Of a stretch of 64,000 nt of DNA, positions 8,056 to 16,289 are shown piece by piece (within the stretch, counting starts at the first letter, position 1; the number at the start of each line of letters is the position of its first letter). The notes under the pieces are model-generated. The model saw only the letters and a list, made by a program, of their open reading frames with translations, ran no database searches and was not told where the DNA came from. A program made the translations under genes and the position numbers. The DNA is taken from contig NZ_CP149803.1 of assembly GCF_037943105.1 (NCBI RefSeq), positions 806,001-870,000 on the forward strand, read 5' to 3'. This stretch comes from Pseudomonas sp. TMP9 (lineage in GTDB: Bacteria > Pseudomonadota > Gammaproteobacteria > Pseudomonadales > Pseudomonadaceae).

Positions 8056-8913
8056 ATGACCACTGAGAGTGCCGACCGCGATGTTCAACGTATGCCATTG
8101 CCAGACGGCCGTGTGGCCTTTCTTACCTGCCATGACAAAACCCGCTTGGTCAGTGAACCGCTGGCTGCATTGGGCTTTGTCGTGGAGCCACTTACGACCT
8201 ACAACACCGACCACTTTGGGACCTTTAGCCGAGAGGTGGGCCGGACGGGCAGCGCTGAGGACACGGTGCTGGCCAAGGCTAAGCTCGCCGCAGATTTAGC
8301 CAGCAGCCGCTATGGCTTGGGCAGCGAGGGCAGTTTTGGCCGCGACCCGCACATTGGCTGGATGCCCTGGGATTACGAGTTGCTCTGCCTGTGGGATACC
8401 GAGCGCCAGTATGCGGTGTTCGCACTGGCAAGCTCTGGGGCGACCAACTATGCCCAAGGTGAGGTCGACAGTATGCAGGCAGCGGTCCTTTTTATGGATA
8501 AAGCGCAGTTCCCTGAGCATGCACTGATCCTTGGCCATCCCGGCGAGCCGTGGTTTCGCAAGGGTATCCGTGAGCGCGATGCGTTAATCGAGCAACTGCA
8601 GGCGCTGCTGCCCCAAGAGCTGCGAATTTGGCTGGAAACCGACATGCGCGCCCACTTCAACCCGCTGCGTCAGGCGGTCATCCGTGAAGCTGCAGTGGTG
8701 CTCGCACAGCGTTTGTCTAGCCATTGCCCGCAGTGTCAGGCGCTGGGGTTTGCGTTTGCCCGCAGCGAGCCGGGGCTGCTCTGCGTGGACTGCGAAAGCA
8801 GCACGCCGCTGGCCGCTGTGCATATCTGGCAATGCCCAGCCTGCGTTTACAGTGAGCGCCGCCCCGTCGCCGGCAACGCCCCGGCGGCGCACTGTGGCTA
8901 TTGCAACCCATAA
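8056..8913 (+). CDS. DUF6671 family protein with C-terminal zinc ribbons
   Basis: A 285-residue protein. The N-terminal two thirds (residues 1-210) is a conserved domain without a known role, containing RVAFLTCHDKT, TYNTDHFGTFSRE and SEGSFGRDPHIGWMPW. The C-terminal 70 residues carry four CxxC pairs (CPQC, CVDC, CPAC, CGYC), enough for two zinc sites. The ATG at 8056 follows GGGAGCC. The conserved TxEGSFGxHP-like segment resembles a nucleotide- or phosphate-binding loop, but I cannot name a reaction. It follows the Sua5 gene on the same strand and ends before a strong bidirectional terminator. Confidence 0.78.
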   Translation: MTTESADRDVQRMPLPDGRVAFLTCHDKTRLVSEPLAALGFVVEPLTTYNTDHFGTFSREVGRTGSAEDTVLAKAKLAADLASSRYGLGSEGSFGRDPHIGWMPWDYELLCLWDTERQYAVFALASSGATNYAQGEVDSMQAAVLFMDKAQFPEHALILGHPGEPWFRKGIRERDALIEQLQALLPQELRIWLETDMRAHFNPLRQAVIREAAVVLAQRLSSHCPQCQALGFAFARSEPGLLCVDCESSTPLAAVHIWQCPACVYSERRPVAGNAPAAHCGYCNP

Positions 8914-8977
8914 CCGCCTGCATGCACAGCAACCCGCCGCTCAGCGTGAGCCAACCTAGAATTAACACCAGTGCTAA

Positions 8978-9010
8978 AACAAGGCCGCACCCATGCGGCG
9001 CGGCCTTGTT
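8978..9010. terminator. Bidirectional intrinsic terminator
   Basis: An 11-base perfect stem (AACAAGGCCGC with its complement) around an 11-base loop, ending in TT runs on both strands. It lies between the convergent DUF6671 and dabA genes and probably ends both transcripts. Confidence 0.8.
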
Positions 9011-9013
9011 GCC

Positions 9014-11464
9014 TCAACCTGCTAACAGCGGCTGCCAGCCCTCGGCAGTGCGCTGCTCCAGGGTGTCGTTGCAGTCACTGTCAATGCGCAGCAAGTAAAG
9101 CCAGCCGTTCATCACCAGATCACGAACGGCTGCATGTTCGGCGATCACTTTATCAATCATGCGTTGCGGCGCTTGGATCACCACGCTCAGGCGCAGTGGC
9201 CGATGTACCCAACGCTGACCGTCATGCAGCGACTGGTGCGCCAAGCCGATACGCAGATCGCCGCCGTTGCCCTCGAAGACGCCGATATGGCCGCCAACCA
9301 CGTTGTGCAGCACCTTGTTGCCGCTGCCAAACTTCAGGTTGTCGGTGGTGGAAGTCAGGTACTGCAGGTTGATCCAGTTCGCTACCACCATGGGCGCGGT
9401 CATGATCAATTCCAGCACCTGGCCCCCGGCATCCTGCTGCCAGTCGTAGTCATGCAGGAAGGAGCGGCCTTGTAAGTTTTGCCCACGGGTACGCGAGCGC
9501 GGCGCGGCAATAAACGCGGCATTGCCAGCCAGGCCCCACTCTGGCCGCGTTTGCGCCCAGTCAGCGGCACGCCGGCGCAAGCTGGTCAGCAGTTTTGTCG
9601 GCTTTTCGCTCAGGTGCGACAGGCCTAAAAGTGCCGCACGCTCGCCCCGAGCACGTTCGCCGGCGTCGTCGAGGGCTTGGCGTAGCGTGCGCCAAGCGGG
9701 CTGCAAAAGAGGCGGCAGCGACTCGCTGGCAAACACCTGAATTTCATCGGTGGTGGTGTTGTGCAGCCCAGCCAGCACCCGGCACTCCGCTGGCAGGTCG
9801 ATGCCTTCGTGGACCAAGGCGCTGCGCACGTGCGCATCATTGAGCAGATCAGCCAGCAAGCGGGCGTTGATCTCGCCGCTCTGGCCGCAACAAGCACCGC
9901 AATCCAACCCGGCGGCTTGTGGGTTGTTGGCGCTTTGGCTGCCATGCCCCAGTAGCACGATCAGTGGCGGGAAGTCGTGGGTTAGGCTCATGGCACGCAA
10001 AATCTTCGCGGCCACGTTCGCTCGCTGCTCAAGCGCTATTACCGGTAGCGCAGGCTTTAACTGCTGCCATTCGCTTGGCCGAAAAGCACTGCGATCTGGT
10101 GCGGACGGGCGGGCCAATAGGCCGCCAACGCGCCCCAGCAGTGCGCCGGCATAACCCAGCCCCAGCGCTTCAACCAAGGTAAAGGTCGAGGCGGGCAAGC
10201 GTTCAAACAGCTGCCAGCGCCCGGCGCGCTCTAGGCGCACAGTACGTTGGCTGGCCAAGGCTGTATCACGGGTGGCATCGCCGCTGCTGTCCGTTACGGT
10301 TAGTTGCGCTGCCAGCAGTCCTGGTAATTGCGGGCGTGTAGCTTGCGTACCCAGCGGGGTGTAGGCGATTGGCAGGCCAAAGAAGCCGGCGAAGCCGCCC
10401 GTTTGCACCTGTGGGCAAACCTCTTCAAGGGCGCGGCGCAGCACCTCGGAGCGCACATCAATGCAAAAATACACCCGTGCGATCTGTGCAGTTTCCACCA
10501 CCGGCTGGGCCGGATTTTGCAGCATGCCTTGCAGTTGCGCCTGCCAGGCCAGCTCTTCGGCGCGCTGCCACAGTTGCAAAGCCTGCCACTCTGCAGTTGG
10601 GGCTTGCACATGGGCGGCTTGCCATGCGCCACGCCACGCATTCCAGGGGCTGCCGGCATCACGCTGACGGTCGTCGACCACGCATTCCCACGCCGCACGA
10701 ATGGCCAGCAGTTCCAGCAGGATTGGATCATCAGCGCCTTCTAAGCGTGCTTGCCAGCGCTGGTAGGCGCACCAAGAGGCCCAGCCGAGACTGCGCAGCA
10801 GCAAGCAATCAAACCACTCGGCCAATTCATCTTCGGCCAGACCCAGGCGCTGCACCGCCACCTCAAGGGCCGCCTGCGGCTCAGGCGGCAGCTCAGCGAT
10901 CCGCTCACCCAGCGTGCGGCAGGCACTCAGCACGCTTAAGCCGCGGTCTTGTAGCATCGACTCGCGCCACGCTTGGTAGAGGCCCGTGTGCGAGGCTGGG
11001 CGCCAGTTGGACTGCTCCTGGTCAAACCACGCGGCGCAGCATTGGCCAATTTGCTGGGTAATCAAGGCTGGCCAGCCGGGTACCGTCATCTCGGCCTTGG
11101 CCATGTCTTCCAGCAGCGGCAGGCCGTGGGCACTGGCGACAGGTTGATCGAGAAACTGCAGTAACTGCGCGGGCGTCCAATCGTGCGACGTTTCAGCCAG
11201 GGCCAAGCTTAGGTGGTGTTCGCTGATCTGCCCGTCTTGCCAGGCCAAGCGATAGTCCGCCGCCGTGAGGGTCAAGCGGCTGCCGGCGCGGCGCCAGAGC
11301 TGATCGGCCACGGTGGCCCAGGGTTGGTCGCGCCGTTCCCACAGTGGGTTGACGGCAATCATGCGATCCAACGGCCAAGTCGGTGCGATACGTTCGCAGG
11401 CTTGCCGGGCGATGTCGTGCAGAGCCGCCTTATCAATGCTGGCGATAGTGTTGAGCGCGGTCAC
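9014..11464 (-). CDS. dabA: DabA-type inorganic carbon transporter subunit (DUF2309/UPF0753)
   Basis: An 816-residue protein of the DUF2309 family, the DabA subunit of the DAB system that accumulates bicarbonate in the cytoplasm. It resembles a beta-carbonic anhydrase active site. The zinc ligands are present: C334 and D336 in CIDVRSE, H507 in GHGS and C522 in CGACCG, with the C-x-D, H and C spacing known from Halothiobacillus DabA. I chose the GTG at 11464: it overlaps the dabB stop (GTGA) and has GGAGAA just upstream. A longer start at 11515 would overlap dabB by 55 bases. It works as a complex with DabB, driven by an ion gradient. In a non-autotroph the likely gain is growth at low CO2. 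Confidence 0.92.
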   Translation of the reverse strand: MTALNTIASIDKAALHDIARQACERIAPTWPLDRMIAVNPLWERRDQPWATVADQLWRRAGSRLTLTAADYRLAWQDGQISEHHLSLALAETSHDWTPAQLLQFLDQPVASAHGLPLLEDMAKAEMTVPGWPALITQQIGQCCAAWFDQEQSNWRPASHTGLYQAWRESMLQDRGLSVLSACRTLGERIAELPPEPQAALEVAVQRLGLAEDELAEWFDCLLLRSLGWASWCAYQRWQARLEGADDPILLELLAIRAAWECVVDDRQRDAGSPWNAWRGAWQAAHVQAPTAEWQALQLWQRAEELAWQAQLQGMLQNPAQPVVETAQIARVYFCIDVRSEVLRRALEEVCPQVQTGGFAGFFGLPIAYTPLGTQATRPQLPGLLAAQLTVTDSSGDATRDTALASQRTVRLERAGRWQLFERLPASTFTLVEALGLGYAGALLGRVGGLLARPSAPDRSAFRPSEWQQLKPALPVIALEQRANVAAKILRAMSLTHDFPPLIVLLGHGSQSANNPQAAGLDCGACCGQSGEINARLLADLLNDAHVRSALVHEGIDLPAECRVLAGLHNTTTDEIQVFASESLPPLLQPAWRTLRQALDDAGERARGERAALLGLSHLSEKPTKLLTSLRRRAADWAQTRPEWGLAGNAAFIAAPRSRTRGQNLQGRSFLHDYDWQQDAGGQVLELIMTAPMVVANWINLQYLTSTTDNLKFGSGNKVLHNVVGGHIGVFEGNGGDLRIGLAHQSLHDGQRWVHRPLRLSVVIQAPQRMIDKVIAEHAAVRDLVMNGWLYLLRIDSDCNDTLEQRTAEGWQPLLAG

Positions 11465-13002
11465 AGGCTTTCTCCAGTTGCAGACGTGGCGTGCTGTGGC
11501 CGGGGTAGCGGCCACAGGCGGAAAGTCAGGCGGGTAAAGTGTTCATCCAGATAAAAACCGGCAAACGCCAAGGGGTACAGCCGCCGGGCGAGCACGCACT
11601 GCGGTTGGGCGATGATCAAGGCTTGCAGCGCATACAGGCCGACAAACAGCAGCAGTGCGAACCCACCCAGGTACTGCTGCAGATCACTCGGTGCAGGGCG
11701 GGTGCCCAGCACCTGCGCGGCGGCCAAGTGCCAAAGCAAGTAGCAGCCCAGCAACAGTGTGAGCATGCCCACGCTGTGCAGCGCGCCACTCAGGCGCATG
11801 CACCACGGTGCAAGACCGATGGCCAGAATAACCAAGGCCAGCAGCGGTAACGGATGCGCTGGCAGCAGCAGGCTCCAAAGGCTGTGCAGCAGCGTCAGCC
11901 AAACAGCCGCCACAACCAGCGCCAGCAGGGCGAGCTTTAAGCTTGCGGGCGCACTGCGTGGCTGCAGCATGTGCCGGCGTACCTGGGCAACCGTATCGCC
12001 GGCGCCGAGGAAGGCATAGGCCTTGTACAGCGAGTGAGCGAGCAGGTGGATCAAGGCCAACTCATACAGGCCCAGGCCGCACTGCAGCAGCATCAAGCCC
12101 ATCTGCGCGCAGGTGGACCACGCCAGACGCACCTTGATGCTGATACGGGTCATCATCACCAGCCCGGCTAGTACCGCCGTCAAGCCACCGACCACAACCA
12201 GCAGGGTTTGCGCGGTGGGTGCGGCGGAAAGCAGCGGGGCAAAACGCAGCAGGACAAAGCCGCCGAGGTTGACCAAGCCGGCGTGCAGCAGGGCTGAGAC
12301 CGGCGTCGGTGCTTCCATCACTTGGATCAACCAGCCGTGCACCGGCAGCTGAGCGGATTTGAGAATCACCGCCAACACCAGTAGCACCGTCGCCAGTTGC
12401 AGGTCCCAGCCCAAGGCGCCGCTGGTTTGCAGGCGCTGAGCGACTTCATTGAGGATCACTGCAATCGAGCTATCGCCAGCGGCACGCACCAGCAAAAGAG
12501 TCGCCGCGACTAAGCAGAGATCAGCCAAACGGCTGGCGAGGAATTTTTTATGTGCCACCACCTGAGCCATGGGTCGGTCGCGGTAGAAGGTCAGCAGTTG
12601 GTGCAGGCACAAGCTGGAGATGATCCAAGCGCCAACCAACACGTAAAGATCACTGCTGGTAACCACCCAGGCCACCGCTGCCAACGTGCCGAGCAGTGCG
12701 AGTACGTAGCGGCGCTGCCCCGGCTCGCCATTTAAGTAACGCTGCGAGAAATCGATGATCACCAATGCCAGCAGGCTGACCAACGTGGCCATGGCCAGGC
12801 CCAGCCGGTCGTTATCACGCCCGTCCAGCAGCGCCTGAAGGAGCGCAGCTAGCACCAGCGCAAAACCTGCATAACCGGCCAGTCGTGCCGGCCACCAGAG
12901 ATGATCCGCTGGCGTGGTCGCGCGGCTAAACAGCACAGGCAGCGTGGCCAGCAGGTAGAGCCAGGGGAGCAAGGTGCTCAGGTCGGGGAGCGGAAATGGC
13001 AT
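11461..13002 (-). CDS. dabB: DabB, proton-conducting membrane subunit (NuoL/MrpA-like)
   Basis: A 513-residue multi-spanning membrane protein of the proton-conducting transporter family related to NuoL. Hydrophobic helices run almost the full length. The core segment holds the usual ion-channel residues, such as K in ILKSAQLPVHGWL near residue 210, EAPTPVSALLHAGLVNLGGF near 226-245 and HSLYKAYAFL near 325. It is often misannotated as NADH dehydrogenase subunit L; the coupling to dabA by a 4-base overlap shows the DAB role. It begins 80-100 bases from the divergent LysR gene and is the first gene of the dabBA operon. Confidence 0.92.
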   Translation of the reverse strand: MPFPLPDLSTLLPWLYLLATLPVLFSRATTPADHLWWPARLAGYAGFALVLAALLQALLDGRDNDRLGLAMATLVSLLALVIIDFSQRYLNGEPGQRRYVLALLGTLAAVAWVVTSSDLYVLVGAWIISSLCLHQLLTFYRDRPMAQVVAHKKFLASRLADLCLVAATLLLVRAAGDSSIAVILNEVAQRLQTSGALGWDLQLATVLLVLAVILKSAQLPVHGWLIQVMEAPTPVSALLHAGLVNLGGFVLLRFAPLLSAAPTAQTLLVVVGGLTAVLAGLVMMTRISIKVRLAWSTCAQMGLMLLQCGLGLYELALIHLLAHSLYKAYAFLGAGDTVAQVRRHMLQPRSAPASLKLALLALVVAAVWLTLLHSLWSLLLPAHPLPLLALVILAIGLAPWCMRLSGALHSVGMLTLLLGCYLLWHLAAAQVLGTRPAPSDLQQYLGGFALLLFVGLYALQALIIAQPQCVLARRLYPLAFAGFYLDEHFTRLTFRLWPLPRPQHATSATGESL

Positions 13003-13054
13003 AAAAGAGCCTCTGCGGGTGATCGATATGTTCAGTCTCTAGCAGTTGCTTTTT

Positions 13055-13074
13055 TATTCAAAATAGATTGAATA
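13055..13074. promoter_or_regulatory. Dyad in the dabB-lysR divergent promoter region
   Basis: TATTCAA and TTGAATA face each other across a 6-base spacer, giving a 20-base dyad between the two divergent genes. LysR regulators bind interrupted dyads of about this length, so this is a candidate operator for the adjacent regulator. The spacing is one base off the classic T-N11-A pattern. Confidence 0.5.
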
Positions 13075-13105
13075 GAACTTAATGATATTTTTAAGAGAAC
13101 GGACT

Positions 13106-13978
13106 GTGCGCCGACTGAACTTTCACCACTTGCATTACTTCTGGGCCGTGGCCAAAGAAGGCAACCTGACCCGCGCTGCGCAGTCCTTGCATGTCGCGCA
13201 ATCAGCCCTGTCCACGCAGATCCGCGCGCTCGAAGACCAGCTCGGCTACGCCTTGTTTATCCGCTCAGGCCGTAACCTATTGCTCACCGAAGCGGGTCGC
13301 TTGGCCTTGGATTACGCCGAAAGTATTTTCGCTCTGGGCAACGAGCTGCAAATGACCCTGCAAGGCGCCCAACAAGCCAACCAGCAGCTGCGCATTGGCG
13401 CAGTGGCGACCCTTTCACGAAACTTCCAAGAGAACCTGCTGCGACCTTTTTTAGGCCGCCGCGATGTGCGCCTCACTTTGGAGTCAGGCAGTTTGGGCGA
13501 GTTGCTGGAGCAACTGGCGCTGCACAAGCTGGATATTGTTCTGAGTAACACACCCGTTAGCTCGGATGCCCAGCGCTCTTGGCGTTGTCGGCTGCTGGAC
13601 CGTCAGTCCGTGTGCCTGGTCGGCCCGCCGCGCATGGGCCAGCTAGCGTTTGACCTGCGCCGTGATTTGCAGCAATTACGTCTGATCGTACCGGGGCGCA
13701 GCAGTGATATTCGCAGCCAATTCGAGCTGTTCTGCGACAGCCATGGGGTTAGCCCAACCATCTGCGCCGAGGTCGATGACATGGCCATGCTGCGTCTGCT
13801 GGCGCGCGACTCCGGTGACGTGGCGCTGCTGCCGGCGGTGGTGGTCCAGGATGAATTACAGGCTGGCGTGCTGGAGCTTTATGCCGAGATCCCCGAGATT
13901 GCTGAGCAGTTTTTTGCGGTGACCCAGCAGCGGCATTTCAACTTAGGGATACTTGATGAGCTATTAAGCGCTCATTGA
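13106..13978 (+). CDS. LysR-family transcriptional regulator, probable regulator of dabBA
   Basis: About 290 residues. The N-terminal winged helix-turn-helix (NFHHLHYFWAVAKEGNLTRA, then AQSLHVAQSALSTQIRALE) is typical of LysR proteins, and the NFHHLHYFW opening resembles the NhaR-like branch. The rest is the two-lobed effector domain. I place the start at the GTG 13106 (VRRLNFHHL), because an ATG at 13082 would put the start only 8 bases after the 20-base dyad and lacks a ribosome site; the earlier ATG remains possible. Divergent placement from dabB suggests it controls bicarbonate uptake, perhaps in response to CO2 or bicarbonate; the effector is unknown. Confidence 0.88.
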   Translation: MRRLNFHHLHYFWAVAKEGNLTRAAQSLHVAQSALSTQIRALEDQLGYALFIRSGRNLLLTEAGRLALDYAESIFALGNELQMTLQGAQQANQQLRIGAVATLSRNFQENLLRPFLGRRDVRLTLESGSLGELLEQLALHKLDIVLSNTPVSSDAQRSWRCRLLDRQSVCLVGPPRMGQLAFDLRRDLQQLRLIVPGRSSDIRSQFELFCDSHGVSPTICAEVDDMAMLRLLARDSGDVALLPAVVVQDELQAGVLELYAEIPEIAEQFFAVTQQRHFNLGILDELLSAH

Positions 13979-14051
13979 AACGCCCGCTCATCCTCAGATT
14001 AAGCCGATAATAGCGGCCATAACGTTTAGCTCGGAATTAGGGTAATCCCCC

Positions 14052-16256
14052 ATGGAAATTAAGGTTAACTTTCTCGACAACCTTCGTCTTGAAGCCAAAT
14101 TTGACGACTTCACGGTAGTGGCTGATCAACCCATCCGTTATAAAGGCGATGGTTCAGCCCCCGGCCCGTTCGATTACTTTCTGGCCTCATCGGCGTTGTG
14201 CGCGGCCTACTTTGTGAAGTTGTACTGCGACACACGCGATATCCCCACCGACAACATTCGCTTGTCCCAGAACAACATCGTTGATCCCGAAAACCGCTAC
14301 AACCAAGTCTTCAAAATCCAAGTTGAGCTGCCGGCGGAGATCTCTGAAAAAGACCGCCAAGGCATTCTGCGCTCCATCGATCGCTGCACGGTCAAAAAGG
14401 TGGTGCAAGCGGGGCCTGAGTTTGTCATCGAAGAAGTGGCAAGCCTGGATGACGACGCTCAAGCCTTGCTGATGCTCAGTGGCGACCCACAGGCGAGCAC
14501 CTTTATCGTAGGCAAGGACCTGCCGCTGGAACAAACCATCGCCACGATGTCAGCCATTTTGGCCAACCTCGGCATGAAGATTGAAATCGCCTCATGGCGC
14601 AATATCGTGCCCAACGTCTGGTCGCTGCACACCCGCGACGCGCATTCGCCCCTGTGCTTTACCAACGGTAAGGGCGCGACCAAAGAAGCGGCGCTGGCCT
14701 CGGCGCTGGGCGAATTTATTGAGCGACTCAATTGCAATTTCTTCTACAACGATCAGTTCTGGGGTGAAGACATCGCCCACGCGGCGTTCGTGCATTACCC
14801 CAATGAGCGCTGGTTTAAGCCTGGGCGCAACGATGCGCTGCCGGCTGAAATTCTTGATCAGCACTGCCGCGAAATTTATAACGCCGATGGTGAGCTGCGC
14901 GGCTCGCACCTGTATGACACCAACTCAGGCAATATTGAGCGTGGCATCTGTTCGCTGCCGTATGTGCGTCAGTCGGACGGTGAAGTGGTGTATTTCCCCT
15001 CCAACCTGATTGAAAACCTCTACCTCAGCAATGGCATGAGCGCCGGTAACACCTTAGCCGAGGCGCAGGTGCAGTGTTTGTCAGAGATTTTTGAGCGCGC
15101 GGTTAAACGCGAGATTCTCGAAGGCGAATTGGCCCTGCCTGATGTGCCGAATGAAGTGCTGGCTAAATACCCGGGCATTGTTGCCGGTATTCAGGGGCTG
15201 GAAGAACAGGGCTTCCCCGTGTTGGTCAAGGATGCCTCGCTGGGCGGAGAGTTCCCGGTGATGTGCGTGACCCTGATGAACCCGCGAACGGGCGGGGTAT
15301 TTGCCTCGTTCGGCGCTCACCCAAGCTTTGAAGTCGCGTTGGAGCGAAGCCTTACCGAATTGCTCCAAGGCCGCAGTTTTGAGGGCCTCAATGATTTACC
15401 TCAGCCCACGTTTGAAAGCCACGCACTGACTGAGCCGAATAACTTTGTTGAGCACTTTATTGATTCCAGCGGTGTTGTGTCGTGGCGCTTCTTCAGCGCC
15501 AAAGCAGATTTTGACTTTGTCGAGTGGGACTTCTCCGGCCACGGGGAAAGCTCCAACGAGGAGGAAGCAGCGACCTTGTTCGGCATTCTCGAGGCAATGG
15601 GCAAAGAGGTGTACATGGCGGTGTATCAGGATTTGGGCGCCACGGCGTGTCGCATCCTGGTGCCGGGTTACTCCGAAATTTACCTGGTGGATGATCTGAT
15701 CTGGGACAACACCAACAAAGCGTTGTTTTTCCGCGAAGATATTTTAAACCTGCATAGCCTCGACGATAAAAACCTGCACGCATTGGTCGAGCGCCTAGAA
15801 GAAAGCGAATTGGATGATTACACCGACATCAGCACCCTGATTGGTATCGAATTTGATGACAACACGGTGTGGGGCCAGCTAACTATTTTGGAATTGAAGC
15901 TGCTGATCCATCTGGCTTTGCAGCATTACGACGAATGCAAAGAGCTGGTGGAAACCTTCCTGCAGTTCAACGACAACACGGTCGAGCGCGGCTTGTTCTA
16001 TCAGGCCTTAAATGTGGCACTGGAAGTGCAACTGGACGACGAGCTGGAGTTTGCTGATTACCAGGTTAACTTGCGCCGCATGTTCGGTGCTCAGCGGATG
16101 GAGGCCGTCATGGGCTCAATGGACGGAAGCGTGCGCTTTTTCGGCCTCACGCCTACCAGCATGAAGCTCGAAGGTTTGGACAGGCATCAGCGCCTCATCG
16201 ACAGCTACAAAAAGCTGCACAAGGCGCGGGCAGCAGCAGCAGGGTTGTCCAGCTAA
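14052..16256 (+). CDS. ycaO: OsmC-YcaO fusion protein
   Basis: A 734-residue two-domain protein. Residues 1 to about 145 form an OsmC-like domain (with CAAYFVKLYC near 49-58 and a cysteine in DRCTVKK near 114-120, the positions of the peroxidatic pair in OsmC/Ohr proteins). Residues about 150-590 form the YcaO ATP-binding domain, with the nucleotide-binding segment SNGMSAGNTLAEAQVQCLSE and IFERAV. The C-terminus is helical and lacks the PxPxP tail of peptide cyclodehydratases. Escherichia coli YcaO, linked to RimO-dependent methylthiolation of ribosomal protein S12, lacks the OsmC part. No precursor peptide or dehydrogenase gene is next to it, so a stand-alone role is likelier than peptide natural-product synthesis. 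Confidence 0.9.
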   Translation: MEIKVNFLDNLRLEAKFDDFTVVADQPIRYKGDGSAPGPFDYFLASSALCAAYFVKLYCDTRDIPTDNIRLSQNNIVDPENRYNQVFKIQVELPAEISEKDRQGILRSIDRCTVKKVVQAGPEFVIEEVASLDDDAQALLMLSGDPQASTFIVGKDLPLEQTIATMSAILANLGMKIEIASWRNIVPNVWSLHTRDAHSPLCFTNGKGATKEAALASALGEFIERLNCNFFYNDQFWGEDIAHAAFVHYPNERWFKPGRNDALPAEILDQHCREIYNADGELRGSHLYDTNSGNIERGICSLPYVRQSDGEVVYFPSNLIENLYLSNGMSAGNTLAEAQVQCLSEIFERAVKREILEGELALPDVPNEVLAKYPGIVAGIQGLEEQGFPVLVKDASLGGEFPVMCVTLMNPRTGGVFASFGAHPSFEVALERSLTELLQGRSFEGLNDLPQPTFESHALTEPNNFVEHFIDSSGVVSWRFFSAKADFDFVEWDFSGHGESSNEEEAATLFGILEAMGKEVYMAVYQDLGATACRILVPGYSEIYLVDDLIWDNTNKALFFREDILNLHSLDDKNLHALVERLEESELDDYTDISTLIGIEFDDNTVWGQLTILELKLLIHLALQHYDECKELVETFLQFNDNTVERGLFYQALNVALEVQLDDELEFADYQVNLRRMFGAQRMEAVMGSMDGSVRFFGLTPTSMKLEGLDRHQRLIDSYKKLHKARAAAAGLSS

Positions 16257-16289
16257 GGTGGCCGGGCACGCTGAGCTTTTGCAGTCAGG

